Source: VAZQ01 sp963725065
GTDB taxonomy: Bacteria > Pseudomonadota > Alphaproteobacteria > Rhizobiales > Xanthobacteraceae
Direction of reading: 5' to 3'
Assembly: GCA_963725065.1 (NCBI GenBank)
Contig: CAVRXD010000011.1
Span: 127,382 to 191,381 of the forward strand
DNA length: 64,000 bases
The position numbers and the translations under genes were made by a program. Under the pieces are notes generated by a model. It was not told the origin of the DNA and made no database searches. It saw only the letters and a list, made by a program, of their open reading frames with translations. Positions 51,028 to 59,256 of the stretch are shown here, piece after piece (position 1 is the first letter of the stretch; every line of letters starts with the position of its first letter).

Positions 51028-53417
51028 GCGCGACGCCGTTCCGGTTCGTATCGACCGACCGCCGCGTGCGCGAGGACCGGCGCTTCGTCGTCGGCAAGGG
51101 CCGCTTCGCCGCCGATGTCGCCCTGGCGGGCACGCGCCACGTGGCCGTTGTGACGTGCCCGCACCCCGCCGCGCGCATCATCGCGATCGACAAGGCCGAG
51201 GCGCTCGCCATGCCGGGCGTGCACTACGTGCTCGACGGCCGCGAGCTTGCCGCCGCGACCCAGCCGCTGCTGGCGGGCCTCGACACCCCGAAGGTGCCGC
51301 GGCGTCCGCTCGCCGTCGATGTCGCGCGCTATTCAGGAGAATGGGTGGCGGCGGTGGTCGCGGACACGCGCGCGCTCGCCGAAGACGCCGCCGAGCTGGT
51401 GCGCGTGGATTACGAGCCGCTGCCGTTCGTGCTCGACGGCGAGGAAGCCTATGCGCCCGGCAGCCCGCTCGTGCACGCGGATCACGGCTCCAACGTGCTG
51501 CTCGATCGCACCTTCGTCTGGGGCGAGGTCGAGCAGGATTTCGCCGACAGCCCGCATCGCCTGTCGCTGCGGGTGAAGTGGGGGCGCAGCTCGACCGTGC
51601 CGGTCGAAACCTTCGCCGTGACGGCGAGCTGGGACCCCTGGCGCGAGGTGCTCGACGTCTTCGCCTCGGTGCAGATGCCGCGCTTTCCCGACCAGGTCGC
51701 GCTCGCGCTCAAGCTGCCGGGCTCCGCCGTGCGCGTCTACAACGACGTGGACGTGGGCGGCAGCTACGGGGTCAAGCGCGGCATCAAGCACGCGGTGCTG
51801 GTCGGCTACCTCTCCCGCCGGCTCGGCTTCCCGGTGCGGCTGATCGAGGACCGGCTCGAGAACATGCGCGCCGGCGACGCCCACGGTCCCGAGCGCAACT
51901 TCGATATCGAGGTCGCCTTCGACGACGCCGGCGTGATCCGCTCGATGAAGATGCGCGCGCTCGACAATGTCGGCGCTTACGCCGGGCGCTCGCCGTTCCA
52001 GCTCGGCAAGCCGGTCAGCGCGATCGTCGGGCCGTACCGCATCAGGAGCGTGCAGTACCGCGCCATCGCGGTGACGTCGAACAAGACGGTGCAGGAGGCG
52101 GTGCGCGCCTTCGGCCAGGCGCCCACCAATTACGCCATCGAGCGCGCGCTCGAGGAGGTGGCCTGGCATCGCGGGCTCGATCGCCTGGAGGTGCGGCGGC
52201 GCAACCTGATCCGCGCCGAGCAGTTCCCGTACCTGATTCCGAGCGGCACCACCTATGACAGCGGCGACTACCACGCCGTCATCGACAAGGTGCTGGCCAA
52301 GGCGGACTACGCCGCTCTGGTGGCGGAGCGCGATCGTCTGCGCGGGCAGGGGCTCCTCGCCGGCATCGGCATCGCGGCATGCCTCGAACCCAGCGGCGCC
52401 AATTCGACCTTCGAGCCGCTGCTCAATCCCAAGAACGAGACCACCACCTACACCGAGGCCTGTCGCATCAATGTCGACGTCAGCGGCGCCGTCACCGCGA
52501 CCATTCATACGCTCTCGGCCGGGCAGGGACACGAGACCCTGGTCGGCACCGTGATCGGCGAGGTGCTGGAGATCGATCCCGACCGCATCCGCGTCGTGCG
52601 CCCGGACTCGCTGTCGTCGTTGCCGAGCCAGAGCCCGGTCGGCAGCCGCATGGCGATCATGATGGGCGGCGCCGCGTTCCACGCCGCCCAAAAGCTGAAG
52701 GACCGGATCGTCGCCATTGCCGCGCACAACCTCGGCATCCCATCGGAGCGCGCGACCTACGGCGCCGGCGGCGTGTTCGACCGCGCCGCGCCGCAGAGCC
52801 GCCTGAGCTGGAACGAGCTCGTCACGATCGCGCACCGCAACTTCCATCGCCTGCCGCCCGGCACCGAACCGGGGCTCGCCTTCACCCATGTGATGCAGGT
52901 GCCGACCGGGGGACAGCTCCCGACCGCCGACGGCCGCGTGCAGATGTATCCTTGCTTCGCGTTCGAGTTCCATCTCATTCTCGTCGCGGTCGACCCCGAT
53001 CTCGGCAAGCCCGAGATCAAGCGCTACTTCATCGGCCACGACTGCGGCACCGTGATCAATCCGAAGATCGTGCGCGGCATGACCATGGGCGGCATCGCCC
53101 ATGGCATCGGCGCGGCGCTGTACGAGGAGTTCGCCTACAACGAGGAGGGCCAGCTCATCGCGCAGAGCTTCATGGATTACCTGTTGCCGTCGTCGCACGA
53201 GGTCCCGCCGGTCGAGATCGTCCATCACGTGACGCCGTCGCCGCATACCGTGTTCGGCCAGAAGGGCTCGGGCGAGTCCGGCTATCTCGGCGCGCCCGCG
53301 GCGATCGCAAGCGCGATCAATGACGCGATCCGGCCGCTCGGGATCGCGGTGAACAGCCTGCCGATCAGGATCGCGCAGCTCGGCGACATGATCGCCGCCG
53401 CGCGCGAGAAGATGTGA
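51024..53417 (+). CDS. Molybdenum hydroxylase molybdopterin-binding (large) subunit
   Basis: A 797-residue large subunit that carries the molybdenum cofactor and hydroxylates the substrate with water-derived oxygen. It has the family N-terminal a/b hammerhead and C-terminal cofactor domains. The loop normally read YRGFGAPQ appears as VRAFGQAPTNYAIER, and the late glutamate loop as GQKGSGESGYLGAPAA. The CO dehydrogenase signature loop AYRCSFR is absent, so this is not a CO dehydrogenase; an aromatic or N-heterocyclic substrate is more likely. It overlaps the small-subunit gene by four bases (ATGA). Confidence 0.9.
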   Translation: MSATPFRFVSTDRRVREDRRFVVGKGRFAADVALAGTRHVAVVTCPHPAARIIAIDKAEALAMPGVHYVLDGRELAAATQPLLAGLDTPKVPRRPLAVDVARYSGEWVAAVVADTRALAEDAAELVRVDYEPLPFVLDGEEAYAPGSPLVHADHGSNVLLDRTFVWGEVEQDFADSPHRLSLRVKWGRSSTVPVETFAVTASWDPWREVLDVFASVQMPRFPDQVALALKLPGSAVRVYNDVDVGGSYGVKRGIKHAVLVGYLSRRLGFPVRLIEDRLENMRAGDAHGPERNFDIEVAFDDAGVIRSMKMRALDNVGAYAGRSPFQLGKPVSAIVGPYRIRSVQYRAIAVTSNKTVQEAVRAFGQAPTNYAIERALEEVAWHRGLDRLEVRRRNLIRAEQFPYLIPSGTTYDSGDYHAVIDKVLAKADYAALVAERDRLRGQGLLAGIGIAACLEPSGANSTFEPLLNPKNETTTYTEACRINVDVSGAVTATIHTLSAGQGHETLVGTVIGEVLEIDPDRIRVVRPDSLSSLPSQSPVGSRMAIMMGGAAFHAAQKLKDRIVAIAAHNLGIPSERATYGAGGVFDRAAPQSRLSWNELVTIAHRNFHRLPPGTEPGLAFTHVMQVPTGGQLPTADGRVQMYPCFAFEFHLILVAVDPDLGKPEIKRYFIGHDCGTVINPKIVRGMTMGGIAHGIGAALYEEFAYNEEGQLIAQSFMDYLLPSSHEVPPVEIVHHVTPSPHTVFGQKGSGESGYLGAPAAIASAINDAIRPLGIAVNSLPIRIAQLGDMIAAAREKM

Positions 53418-53478
53418 TCCGATGGGCTCTGGATGATGGCGGCAATCTCTCCATCATCATGCTCGCAATCTCTCCGTT

Positions 53479-53506
53479 GTCATGCCGCGAAGGCGGGCAT
53501 CCAGTA
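53479..53506. repeat. Extragenic palindromic repeat
   Basis: GTCATGCCGCGAAGGCGGGC followed by ATCCAGTA, the same family as 6376-6404. It lies after the large-subunit gene and may mark the end of that transcript. Confidence 0.6.
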
Positions 53507-53558
53507 GTGCTGGACTCGCTTAGGGTATGATTTCGGCTTCAATCGCCCCCATACGGAT

Positions 53559-53588
53559 TACTGGGTCCCCGCTTTCGCGGGGACGACG
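53559..53588. repeat. Extragenic palindromic repeat, partner copy
   Basis: TACTGGGTCCCCGC, TTTC, GCGGGGACGAC: a strong hairpin in inverted orientation to the element at 53479. The pair (TCATGCC...CCAGTA and TACTGGG...GACGAC) is the bipartite arrangement of a dispersed repeat. Confidence 0.6.
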
Positions 53589-53628
53589 AACCACAAACCG
53601 ACGGGACCGGATATTGAAGGAAAACGGA

Positions 53629-54606
53629 ATGATCATCGACGTTCACGGCCATCTGGTGCCGCCCGATCTGCTCGCCACGATCCGCAAGGAGAGCGGTCGC
53701 TTTGCCTCGCTGCGCCTGGTCGAGGATGGTGCCGGCCTGGCGATCGCCTTTGCCGGCGGCAAGCCGTCGCGGCCGATCATGAAGGGGCTCAGCGATGTGG
53801 CCGGGCGCCTCGCCTGGATGGCCAAGCGCGGAATTGACCGTCACGTGGTCGGGGGCTGGCCGGATTGGTTCGGCTACGAGCTGCCGGCGGCGGAAGGCGA
53901 AGCGTGGGCCCGGCAGTTCAACGACGCGCAGCTTGCCGCCGCCAAGGCCGAGCCGCGTTTCGTGCCGCTGGCGAGCGTGCCGCTGCAGGACGGCGCGCGC
54001 GCCGGCGCGGTGCTCAAGGCCGCGATGGCGGCCGGCTTCCCCGGCGCGATGATCTCGACCCTGCCGCGCGGGATCGGCAGCGTGCTCGATGCTCCCGACC
54101 TCGACCCGTTCTGGGCGGCGGCGGACGAGACCGGCGCGCTCATCCATATCCATCCGAGCTATGACGCCGGCGACGCGCGGGTGAACGACTACGGCCTCGC
54201 CAACGGCGTCGGCCGCATCAGCGACGCCATCGTGGCGGTGGCGCGGCTCCTGTGCAGCGGCCATGTCACGCGCTACCGCAACGCCAGGATTTTCGCGCCG
54301 ATGGGCGCCGCCGGGCTGCCGTTCCTCATCGGGCGGCTGCAGCGCAATCACAAGATCACGCCGGGGATCGCCGATCCGTCCGAGGGACTGGGATTGCTGT
54401 ACACCGACAGCATCCTGCATGACCCGCGGGTGCTACGTTTTGTCGTGGAGATGGTCGGCGCCGACCGTGTGATGATGGGCTCCGACATGCCGTTCCCGAT
54501 CGGCGACGAGGATCCTGCGCAGATCGTCAACGCGGCCGGTCTGCAGCCGGCCCAGGCCGCGTCGATCACGGGGGGGCTGGCCGCAAAGTTGTTTCGGCTT
54601 CAGTGA
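53629..54606 (+). CDS. Amidohydrolase family protein (ACMSD-like)
   Basis: A 325-residue metal-dependent hydrolase/decarboxylase of the amidohydrolase-2 type. The N-terminal metal motif is DVHGHLVPP (HxH at residues 6-8), a further metal His lies in HIHPSYD near residue 175, and the late catalytic Asp is in MGSDMPFPIGDEDP. Relatives include ACMS decarboxylase and resorcylate/carboxyvanillate decarboxylases, so a decarboxylation of an aromatic or ring-derived acid is plausible. ATG 53629 has an AAGGA site. It lies between the hydroxylase operon and the ABC importer. Confidence 0.87.
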   Translation: MIIDVHGHLVPPDLLATIRKESGRFASLRLVEDGAGLAIAFAGGKPSRPIMKGLSDVAGRLAWMAKRGIDRHVVGGWPDWFGYELPAAEGEAWARQFNDAQLAAAKAEPRFVPLASVPLQDGARAGAVLKAAMAAGFPGAMISTLPRGIGSVLDAPDLDPFWAAADETGALIHIHPSYDAGDARVNDYGLANGVGRISDAIVAVARLLCSGHVTRYRNARIFAPMGAAGLPFLIGRLQRNHKITPGIADPSEGLGLLYTDSILHDPRVLRFVVEMVGADRVMMGSDMPFPIGDEDPAQIVNAAGLQPAQAASITGGLAAKLFRLQ

Positions 54607-54695
54607 GCGATGACGGTGGCGCGCCGGTGCGGCGTCGCCTGCGCCTGCGGCACGCGCCGCCAACCAATACTGAAAGATTTCAGGTGGAGGAAGCG

Positions 54696-55682
54696 ATGAT
54701 ACCCATGAGGCTCAATGACCTTTCGCGCGTTGCGGCGGTGTTCGTCGCCGTCGCGGCAGCGACTCCGTGCCAGGCCCAGACGCTCGATAAAATCTCCATC
54801 GTGATCTTCAGCGCGCCGTCGCTCGGCGCCTTCATGCCGCCGGTGATCAAGGCCAAGAAGCTCGACCAGGCCAACGGGCTCGACATCACCTTCCAGGAGC
54901 GCACGCCTGACGCCTACACGGCGCAGTTCAATTCCGGCGAGTTCAAGGTCGGCGGCAGCGCGTCGCTGCTCACGGTCGGGCTCGCCGACAGCCGCGGCGT
55001 GAAGGTGAAGTACCTGTTCAACCTGTTCGACTTCTGGGGCGCGGTGGTCACGTCGCGGCCGGAGATCAAGACGCTCAAGGATCTCGAGGGCAAGCAGCTC
55101 GCCGGCGCGCGCGCCACCACCAACTATGTGATGTTCGAGTTCTTCGCCAAGAAGCTCGGCGTCGATGTGTCGAAGATACAGGTGGTTAATACGGCGACGC
55201 CTGGTCTCGTGGGCTATGCGCTCGCCAACCGCGCCGACGCGGTGCAGATCTGGGAGCCGGCCTACACGCTCCTGCTCGCCAAGAAGCCGGACATCCGCAC
55301 GCTGGACATGGGGATCGAGAAAACCTGGAAGGAGTTTGCCGGCGGCAGCCGCATCCCCTATCTCGGCGTCGGCGCGCATTCCGACTGGGCCGAGCAGAAC
55401 CCCGCGCTGGTGGCGAAGCTCTACGCCACCTACAAGGCGGCGGCGGAATGGATCGCGAAGAATCCCGATGAGGCGGCGCCACTGCTCGCGCCGGGCGCGT
55501 CGGCCGAGGACGTGAAGTCCATGGCCGCGCTCGTGCGCAGCAACGAGCGGCTTGCCATGAGCCTCGTTCCGGCGAACGACGTCCGCAAGGAGATCGAGGC
55601 GGTGTACAAGGCCGGCATCGATGTCGGCTATTTCCCGAGCATGCCGTCGAGCGAGACGGTCTACGGCAAGCCGATCCCATGA
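54696..55682 (+). CDS. NitT/TauT-type ABC transporter substrate-binding protein
   Basis: A 328-residue periplasmic protein with a signal peptide ending near PCQAQTLD (residues 24-31), followed by a two-lobe SsuA/THI5-like domain (SIVIFSAPSLGAFMPPVIKAKKL early; ANRADAVQIWEPAY in the second lobe). Relatives bind sulfonates, nitrate or small aromatic compounds. ATG 54696 has GGAGG five bases ahead; an in-frame ATG at 54705 is an alternative. Its stop overlaps the permease start (ATGA). Confidence 0.88.
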   Translation: MIPMRLNDLSRVAAVFVAVAAATPCQAQTLDKISIVIFSAPSLGAFMPPVIKAKKLDQANGLDITFQERTPDAYTAQFNSGEFKVGGSASLLTVGLADSRGVKVKYLFNLFDFWGAVVTSRPEIKTLKDLEGKQLAGARATTNYVMFEFFAKKLGVDVSKIQVVNTATPGLVGYALANRADAVQIWEPAYTLLLAKKPDIRTLDMGIEKTWKEFAGGSRIPYLGVGAHSDWAEQNPALVAKLYATYKAAAEWIAKNPDEAAPLLAPGASAEDVKSMAALVRSNERLAMSLVPANDVRKEIEAVYKAGIDVGYFPSMPSSETVYGKPIP

Positions 55683-56452
55683 ATGATAATCTGCACCTGA
55701 CCCGGCTGCTGCAGGCCACCGCCAGCACGCTGGTGATGATCGGCCTGTGGCAGATCGCCTCGCTGTTCTTTCCGCCTTATCTGTTTCCCCCGGTGCCCGA
55801 TATCGTCTCGCGCACCGTGGGGATCCTGCTGAGCTGGCCGCTGCTCGCCGAGGTGCTGCTCACCGCGGCGCGCATCTTTGCGGGACTGCTCGGGGCCTTC
55901 GTGCTGGGCTGCATGATGGCGGTGGCGATCGGCCGCTCGCCCCGCATCGAGAGCTACATCACGCCGATATTGGTGTTCCTGCAGGGAATTCCGGCGCTGT
56001 CGTGGGTGGTCATCGCCATCATCTGGTTTCACGGCATCGAGTTTCGCATCTTCTTCATCATGGTGATGACGACGCTGCCGGCGTTCACCTTCCAGATTCT
56101 CGACGCCTTCCGCTCCATGTCCAAGGACCTGTTCGAGATGACGATGTCGTTTCGGCCGCGGCGCTGGACCTTGTTCCGGGTGCTGATCGTGCCGACGATC
56201 GTGCCGGGCATCCTCACGGCATGGAAGGTCAATCTCGGCAATGCCGCGCGCGTGGTGGTGGTCGCGGAGCTGGTCGGCGCCACCGGCGGGGTCGGCTACG
56301 AGCTCCTGCGCCAGCAGCAGTTGTTCGACATGGCCGGCGCCATCGCCTGGACGCTCCAGCTCGTGCTGTTCGTGCTGGTGGTGCAGCAGACCATCAACGC
56401 GATCGAGGGCTGGGCATTGCGCTACCGCGCGGTGTCGGAGCGCGCGATTTAA
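55679..56452 (+). CDS. ABC transporter permease (SsuC/TauC type)
   Basis: A 257-residue inner-membrane permease with about six hydrophobic helices. The cytoplasmic coupling loop lies near residues 155-185 (RPRRWTLFRVLIVPTIVPGI), corresponding to the EAA motif that docks on the ATPase. It overlaps the binding-protein gene by four bases and is followed 28 bases later by the ATPase gene, forming a complete importer. Confidence 0.92.
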   Translation: MNDNLHLTRLLQATASTLVMIGLWQIASLFFPPYLFPPVPDIVSRTVGILLSWPLLAEVLLTAARIFAGLLGAFVLGCMMAVAIGRSPRIESYITPILVFLQGIPALSWVVIAIIWFHGIEFRIFFIMVMTTLPAFTFQILDAFRSMSKDLFEMTMSFRPRRWTLFRVLIVPTIVPGILTAWKVNLGNAARVVVVAELVGATGGVGYELLRQQQLFDMAGAIAWTLQLVLFVLVVQQTINAIEGWALRYRAVSERAI

Positions 56453-56480
56453 GTTGAGCGCATGAGTCGAATGAAAGCAC

Positions 56481-57251
56481 ATGGCTGACCCGGTCATCCG
56501 ATTTCGCGATGTGAGCAAGGTGTTCCGCCGCGCCAATGGGCGCGGCGACCTGCTCGCGGTCGACAAGCTCTCGTTCGAGGTCGCGCCGGGCGAGATCGTT
56601 GCCGTGCTTGGCAAGACCGGCTGCGGCAAGTCGACCATGTTCAACCTGGTCGCCGGCCTTATCGAGCCGACCTCCGGCGAGGTCGCCGTGAGCGGCCACA
56701 ATCCGTTCCGCGACTTCGAGGCGTTCCGCGGCAAGATCGGCATCGTGTTTCAGGGCGACCGCCTGATGCCTTGGCGGACGGCGCTGGCGAACGTGCTGCT
56801 CGGTCTCGAAATCCTCGATACCGATCCCAAGCAGGCGCAGAAGGTGGCGCGGGGGTGGCTGGAACGGCTCGGGCTCGGGGGTCATGAGAACGACTATCCG
56901 CATGCGCTCTCCGGCGGCATGCGCCAGCGGGTCTCAATCGCGCGCGCGTTCGCGGTCGAACCGCAACTGCTCCTCTGCGACGAGCCGTTCTCGGCGCTCG
57001 ATGAGATGACGGCGCGTGACCTGCGCAAGGAGTTCGTCCGGCTGGTGCGGCAGAACGGCAAGACCGCGGTCTTCATCACCCACCAGATCAGCGAGGCGAT
57101 GGAGATCGGCGACCGCGTCCTGGTCTGCCACCGTCCCGCGCGCATCGCCTTCGAGGCCCGCATGGATCGCGAGGCCCCCGCCGGCACGCGTCTCGAGATT
57201 CAAGAGAAGATCATGGAGGTGCTTGCACTGGAAGCCGGGGCCGGCGGGTGA
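56481..57251 (+). CDS. ABC transporter ATP-binding protein (SsuB/TauB type)
   Basis: A 256-residue cytosolic ATPase. Walker A is GKTGCGKST near residues 46-54, the Q-loop is FQGDRLMPWRT, the signature ALSGGMRQRVS lies near 143, Walker B is LLLCDEPFSALDEMT near 160 and the switch histidine is in FITHQISEAM. These match nitrate/sulfonate-type importers. It completes the importer begun at 54696 and is convergent with the racemase-like gene. Confidence 0.94.
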   Translation: MADPVIRFRDVSKVFRRANGRGDLLAVDKLSFEVAPGEIVAVLGKTGCGKSTMFNLVAGLIEPTSGEVAVSGHNPFRDFEAFRGKIGIVFQGDRLMPWRTALANVLLGLEILDTDPKQAQKVARGWLERLGLGGHENDYPHALSGGMRQRVSIARAFAVEPQLLLCDEPFSALDEMTARDLRKEFVRLVRQNGKTAVFITHQISEAMEIGDRVLVCHRPARIAFEARMDREAPAGTRLEIQEKIMEVLALEAGAGG

Positions 57252-57261
57252 TCGCGTCGGT

Positions 57262-58011
57262 CTAGAACTCCCGCAACAGGCGGCCGTAGCCTTCGATCCG
57301 GTCGTTCACGCCGGCGAGGCGCAGCGCATCCCAGACGCAGGCCTGCGACGCCGCCATCACGCTGACGCCGAATTCGCGCTCCAGCGGATCGATGGCTTCG
57401 ATGACCGGCCAGTGCGGCGAGGGGAGAAAGATCGCGTCGGCCTCCGGATGCGCGCGCATCAGCGCGCGGCCCATGTCGAGCGCTGCCGACGCCGGAATGC
57501 GGCCGAACTGGTTGATGACCTTGCCGAAGCCGGTGGCGCCGAGGACCTTGCAGCCGTAACGTTCTGCGTCCGTGATCAGTCGCGCGTCCTCGCGCGCGCC
57601 GTAGGGATGCGCGATCACCACGTTCTTGCAGGCGAGCTTCCTTGCCGCCTTCTCCTGCGCGGCGACGCTCGACGAGACCTTGACGCCCAGTTCGGCCGCG
57701 AGCGTCTGCAGCATCGACTGGGCGTTCTGGTCGCCGCGGGAGAGATTGACCGGAACGCCGCCGAGAAATACGAGGTCGACGCCGGCGGCCGCGAGCTCGC
57801 GCGCGGCGCGCATGCTCATGTCGTAAGCCTGGTCGACCTCGCTCTTGCTGCGTTCGATTACGGTCAGCGTGGTGATGACCAGGGTCACCCCGGCCGGGGC
57901 AAGCTTGTAGAACTCGTACGGAAAGATCTCCGCGCTGAGCGGCGGACAGGTGTAGCCGATCCGGGCACGGTGACCGTACATCCCGTCGGGTGTCGATGTG
58001 TGCGTGCTCAT
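57262..58011 (-). CDS. Maleate isomerase/arylmalonate decarboxylase-like protein (Asp/Glu racemase fold)
   Basis: A 249-residue protein of the Asp/Glu racemase superfamily. Maleate cis-trans isomerases use two cysteines; arylmalonate decarboxylase keeps only the second. Here the first site reads FLGGVPVNLSRG (glycine, no Cys) and the second is SQACVWDALRLAG with a Cys near residue 224. The one-cysteine pattern therefore resembles arylmalonate decarboxylase. A dicarboxylate or malonate-type ring-cleavage product could be the substrate (inference). It is the only leftward gene in this cluster, between the ATPase and the second binding protein. Confidence 0.78.
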   Translation of the reverse strand: MSTHTSTPDGMYGHRARIGYTCPPLSAEIFPYEFYKLAPAGVTLVITTLTVIERSKSEVDQAYDMSMRAARELAAAGVDLVFLGGVPVNLSRGDQNAQSMLQTLAAELGVKVSSSVAAQEKAARKLACKNVVIAHPYGAREDARLITDAERYGCKVLGATGFGKVINQFGRIPASAALDMGRALMRAHPEADAIFLPSPHWPVIEAIDPLEREFGVSVMAASQACVWDALRLAGVNDRIEGYGRLLREF

Positions 58012-58142
58012 GTCTGAACTCTGACGTGGCTGACCCGTTTCGAAACGTCGTGACGCGTGTTGAGCCGAATGTTACAACAATTCTGATGAAACCCGGCCGG
58101 GGCGGCAACGCCAACAGGCATCGGGATCATGGGGAGAACACA

Positions 58143-59222
58143 ATGGCGAACGTCACGCTCGAGCGCGCGAAGCGGCAGGCGATAGCGGGTCTGGCGGGTT
58201 GTGCTCTGCTGTCGGGTCTCGCGCTGGATGCGGCGCGCGCTCCCGCCGACGCCGCCGATCAGGTCAAGATCGGCATCTCGCGGACCATCAGCGACGCCGG
58301 CTATTACATGGCCGACGCCATGGGCTTCTTCCGCGACGAAGGCATCGACGTGTCGATCACGGGCTTCAATTCCGCCGCGCAGATGATCGCGCCGCTCGGC
58401 ACGGGTGAGCTCGACGTCGGCGGCGGCACGGTATCGGCGGGCTTCTACAACGCGGTCGGGCGCGGCATCCTCATGAAGATCGTGGCCGACCAGGCCTCGA
58501 TCAAACCCGGTTACGGCTACTCCTCGCTGATGGTGCGCAAGGACCTCGTCGATTCCGGCCGCTACAAGAGCTTCGCCGACCTCAAGGGCATGAAGGTGGC
58601 GATCGGCGCGCCGGGCACCGGCACGGCCTCGGCGCTCAACGAGGCGCTGAAGAAAGGCGGGCTCAAATACAGCGACGTTGACGTCGTCTATATCGGCTTC
58701 CCCGAGCATCTGCCGACCTACAAGAACAAAGGGATCGACGCCAGCATCACCAACGAGCCGACCATGACGCGCGCGATCGAGGACGGCGTCGCCGTGCGCG
58801 TCGCCGGCAACGACATCACCTACCCCGACCAGCAGACCGCGGTGACGTTCTATGCCGATAACTTCATCAGGAACCGGCGCGATGTGGCCGAGCGGTTCAT
58901 GCGCGCCTATCTTCGCGGCGTCCGCATGTACAACGACGCGCTCAGGGACGGTCGGCTGGCGGGGCCGAAAGCGAACGAGGTGATTCCGATCCTGGTCAAA
59001 TACACTACGATCAAGGACGAAAGCATGTTCCGCCGCATGGTGCCGAGCTATTGCAACCCCGACGGCGAAGTGAACGTGACCAGCCTCAAGAAGGATCTCG
59101 AGTTTTTTCGCGAGCTCGGCCTGATCGAGAAGAAGGACGCCAGTGTCGATGGCGTCGTGGACAGTTCCTTCGCCAAGGCGGCCGTGGCCAAGCTCGGGCC
59201 TTATCGGGCGCAGGCCAACTGA
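58143..59222 (+). CDS. NMT1/THI5-like ABC transporter substrate-binding protein
   Basis: A 359-residue exported binding protein. A charged N-terminus and hydrophobic core (IAGLAGCALLSGLALDAARA) form the signal peptide, followed by KIGISRTISDAGYYMADAMG, FRDEGIDVSI and GTGELDVGGGTVSAGFYNAV, which are family signatures. It differs clearly from the binding protein at 54696, so the island encodes two receptors but only one permease/ATPase pair. It lies 34 bases before the Rieske oxygenase gene and is probably co-transcribed with it. Confidence 0.87.
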   Translation: MANVTLERAKRQAIAGLAGCALLSGLALDAARAPADAADQVKIGISRTISDAGYYMADAMGFFRDEGIDVSITGFNSAAQMIAPLGTGELDVGGGTVSAGFYNAVGRGILMKIVADQASIKPGYGYSSLMVRKDLVDSGRYKSFADLKGMKVAIGAPGTGTASALNEALKKGGLKYSDVDVVYIGFPEHLPTYKNKGIDASITNEPTMTRAIEDGVAVRVAGNDITYPDQQTAVTFYADNFIRNRRDVAERFMRAYLRGVRMYNDALRDGRLAGPKANEVIPILVKYTTIKDESMFRRMVPSYCNPDGEVNVTSLKKDLEFFRELGLIEKKDASVDGVVDSSFAKAAVAKLGPYRAQAN

Positions 59223-59256
59223 CCAGGAGCAGCGGCGAGAACGGAATGGCTACCGG

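Noticed and set aside
51024..53417. Aerobic CO dehydrogenase large subunit
   Set aside because: The AYRCSFR active-site loop with the copper-binding cysteine is absent.
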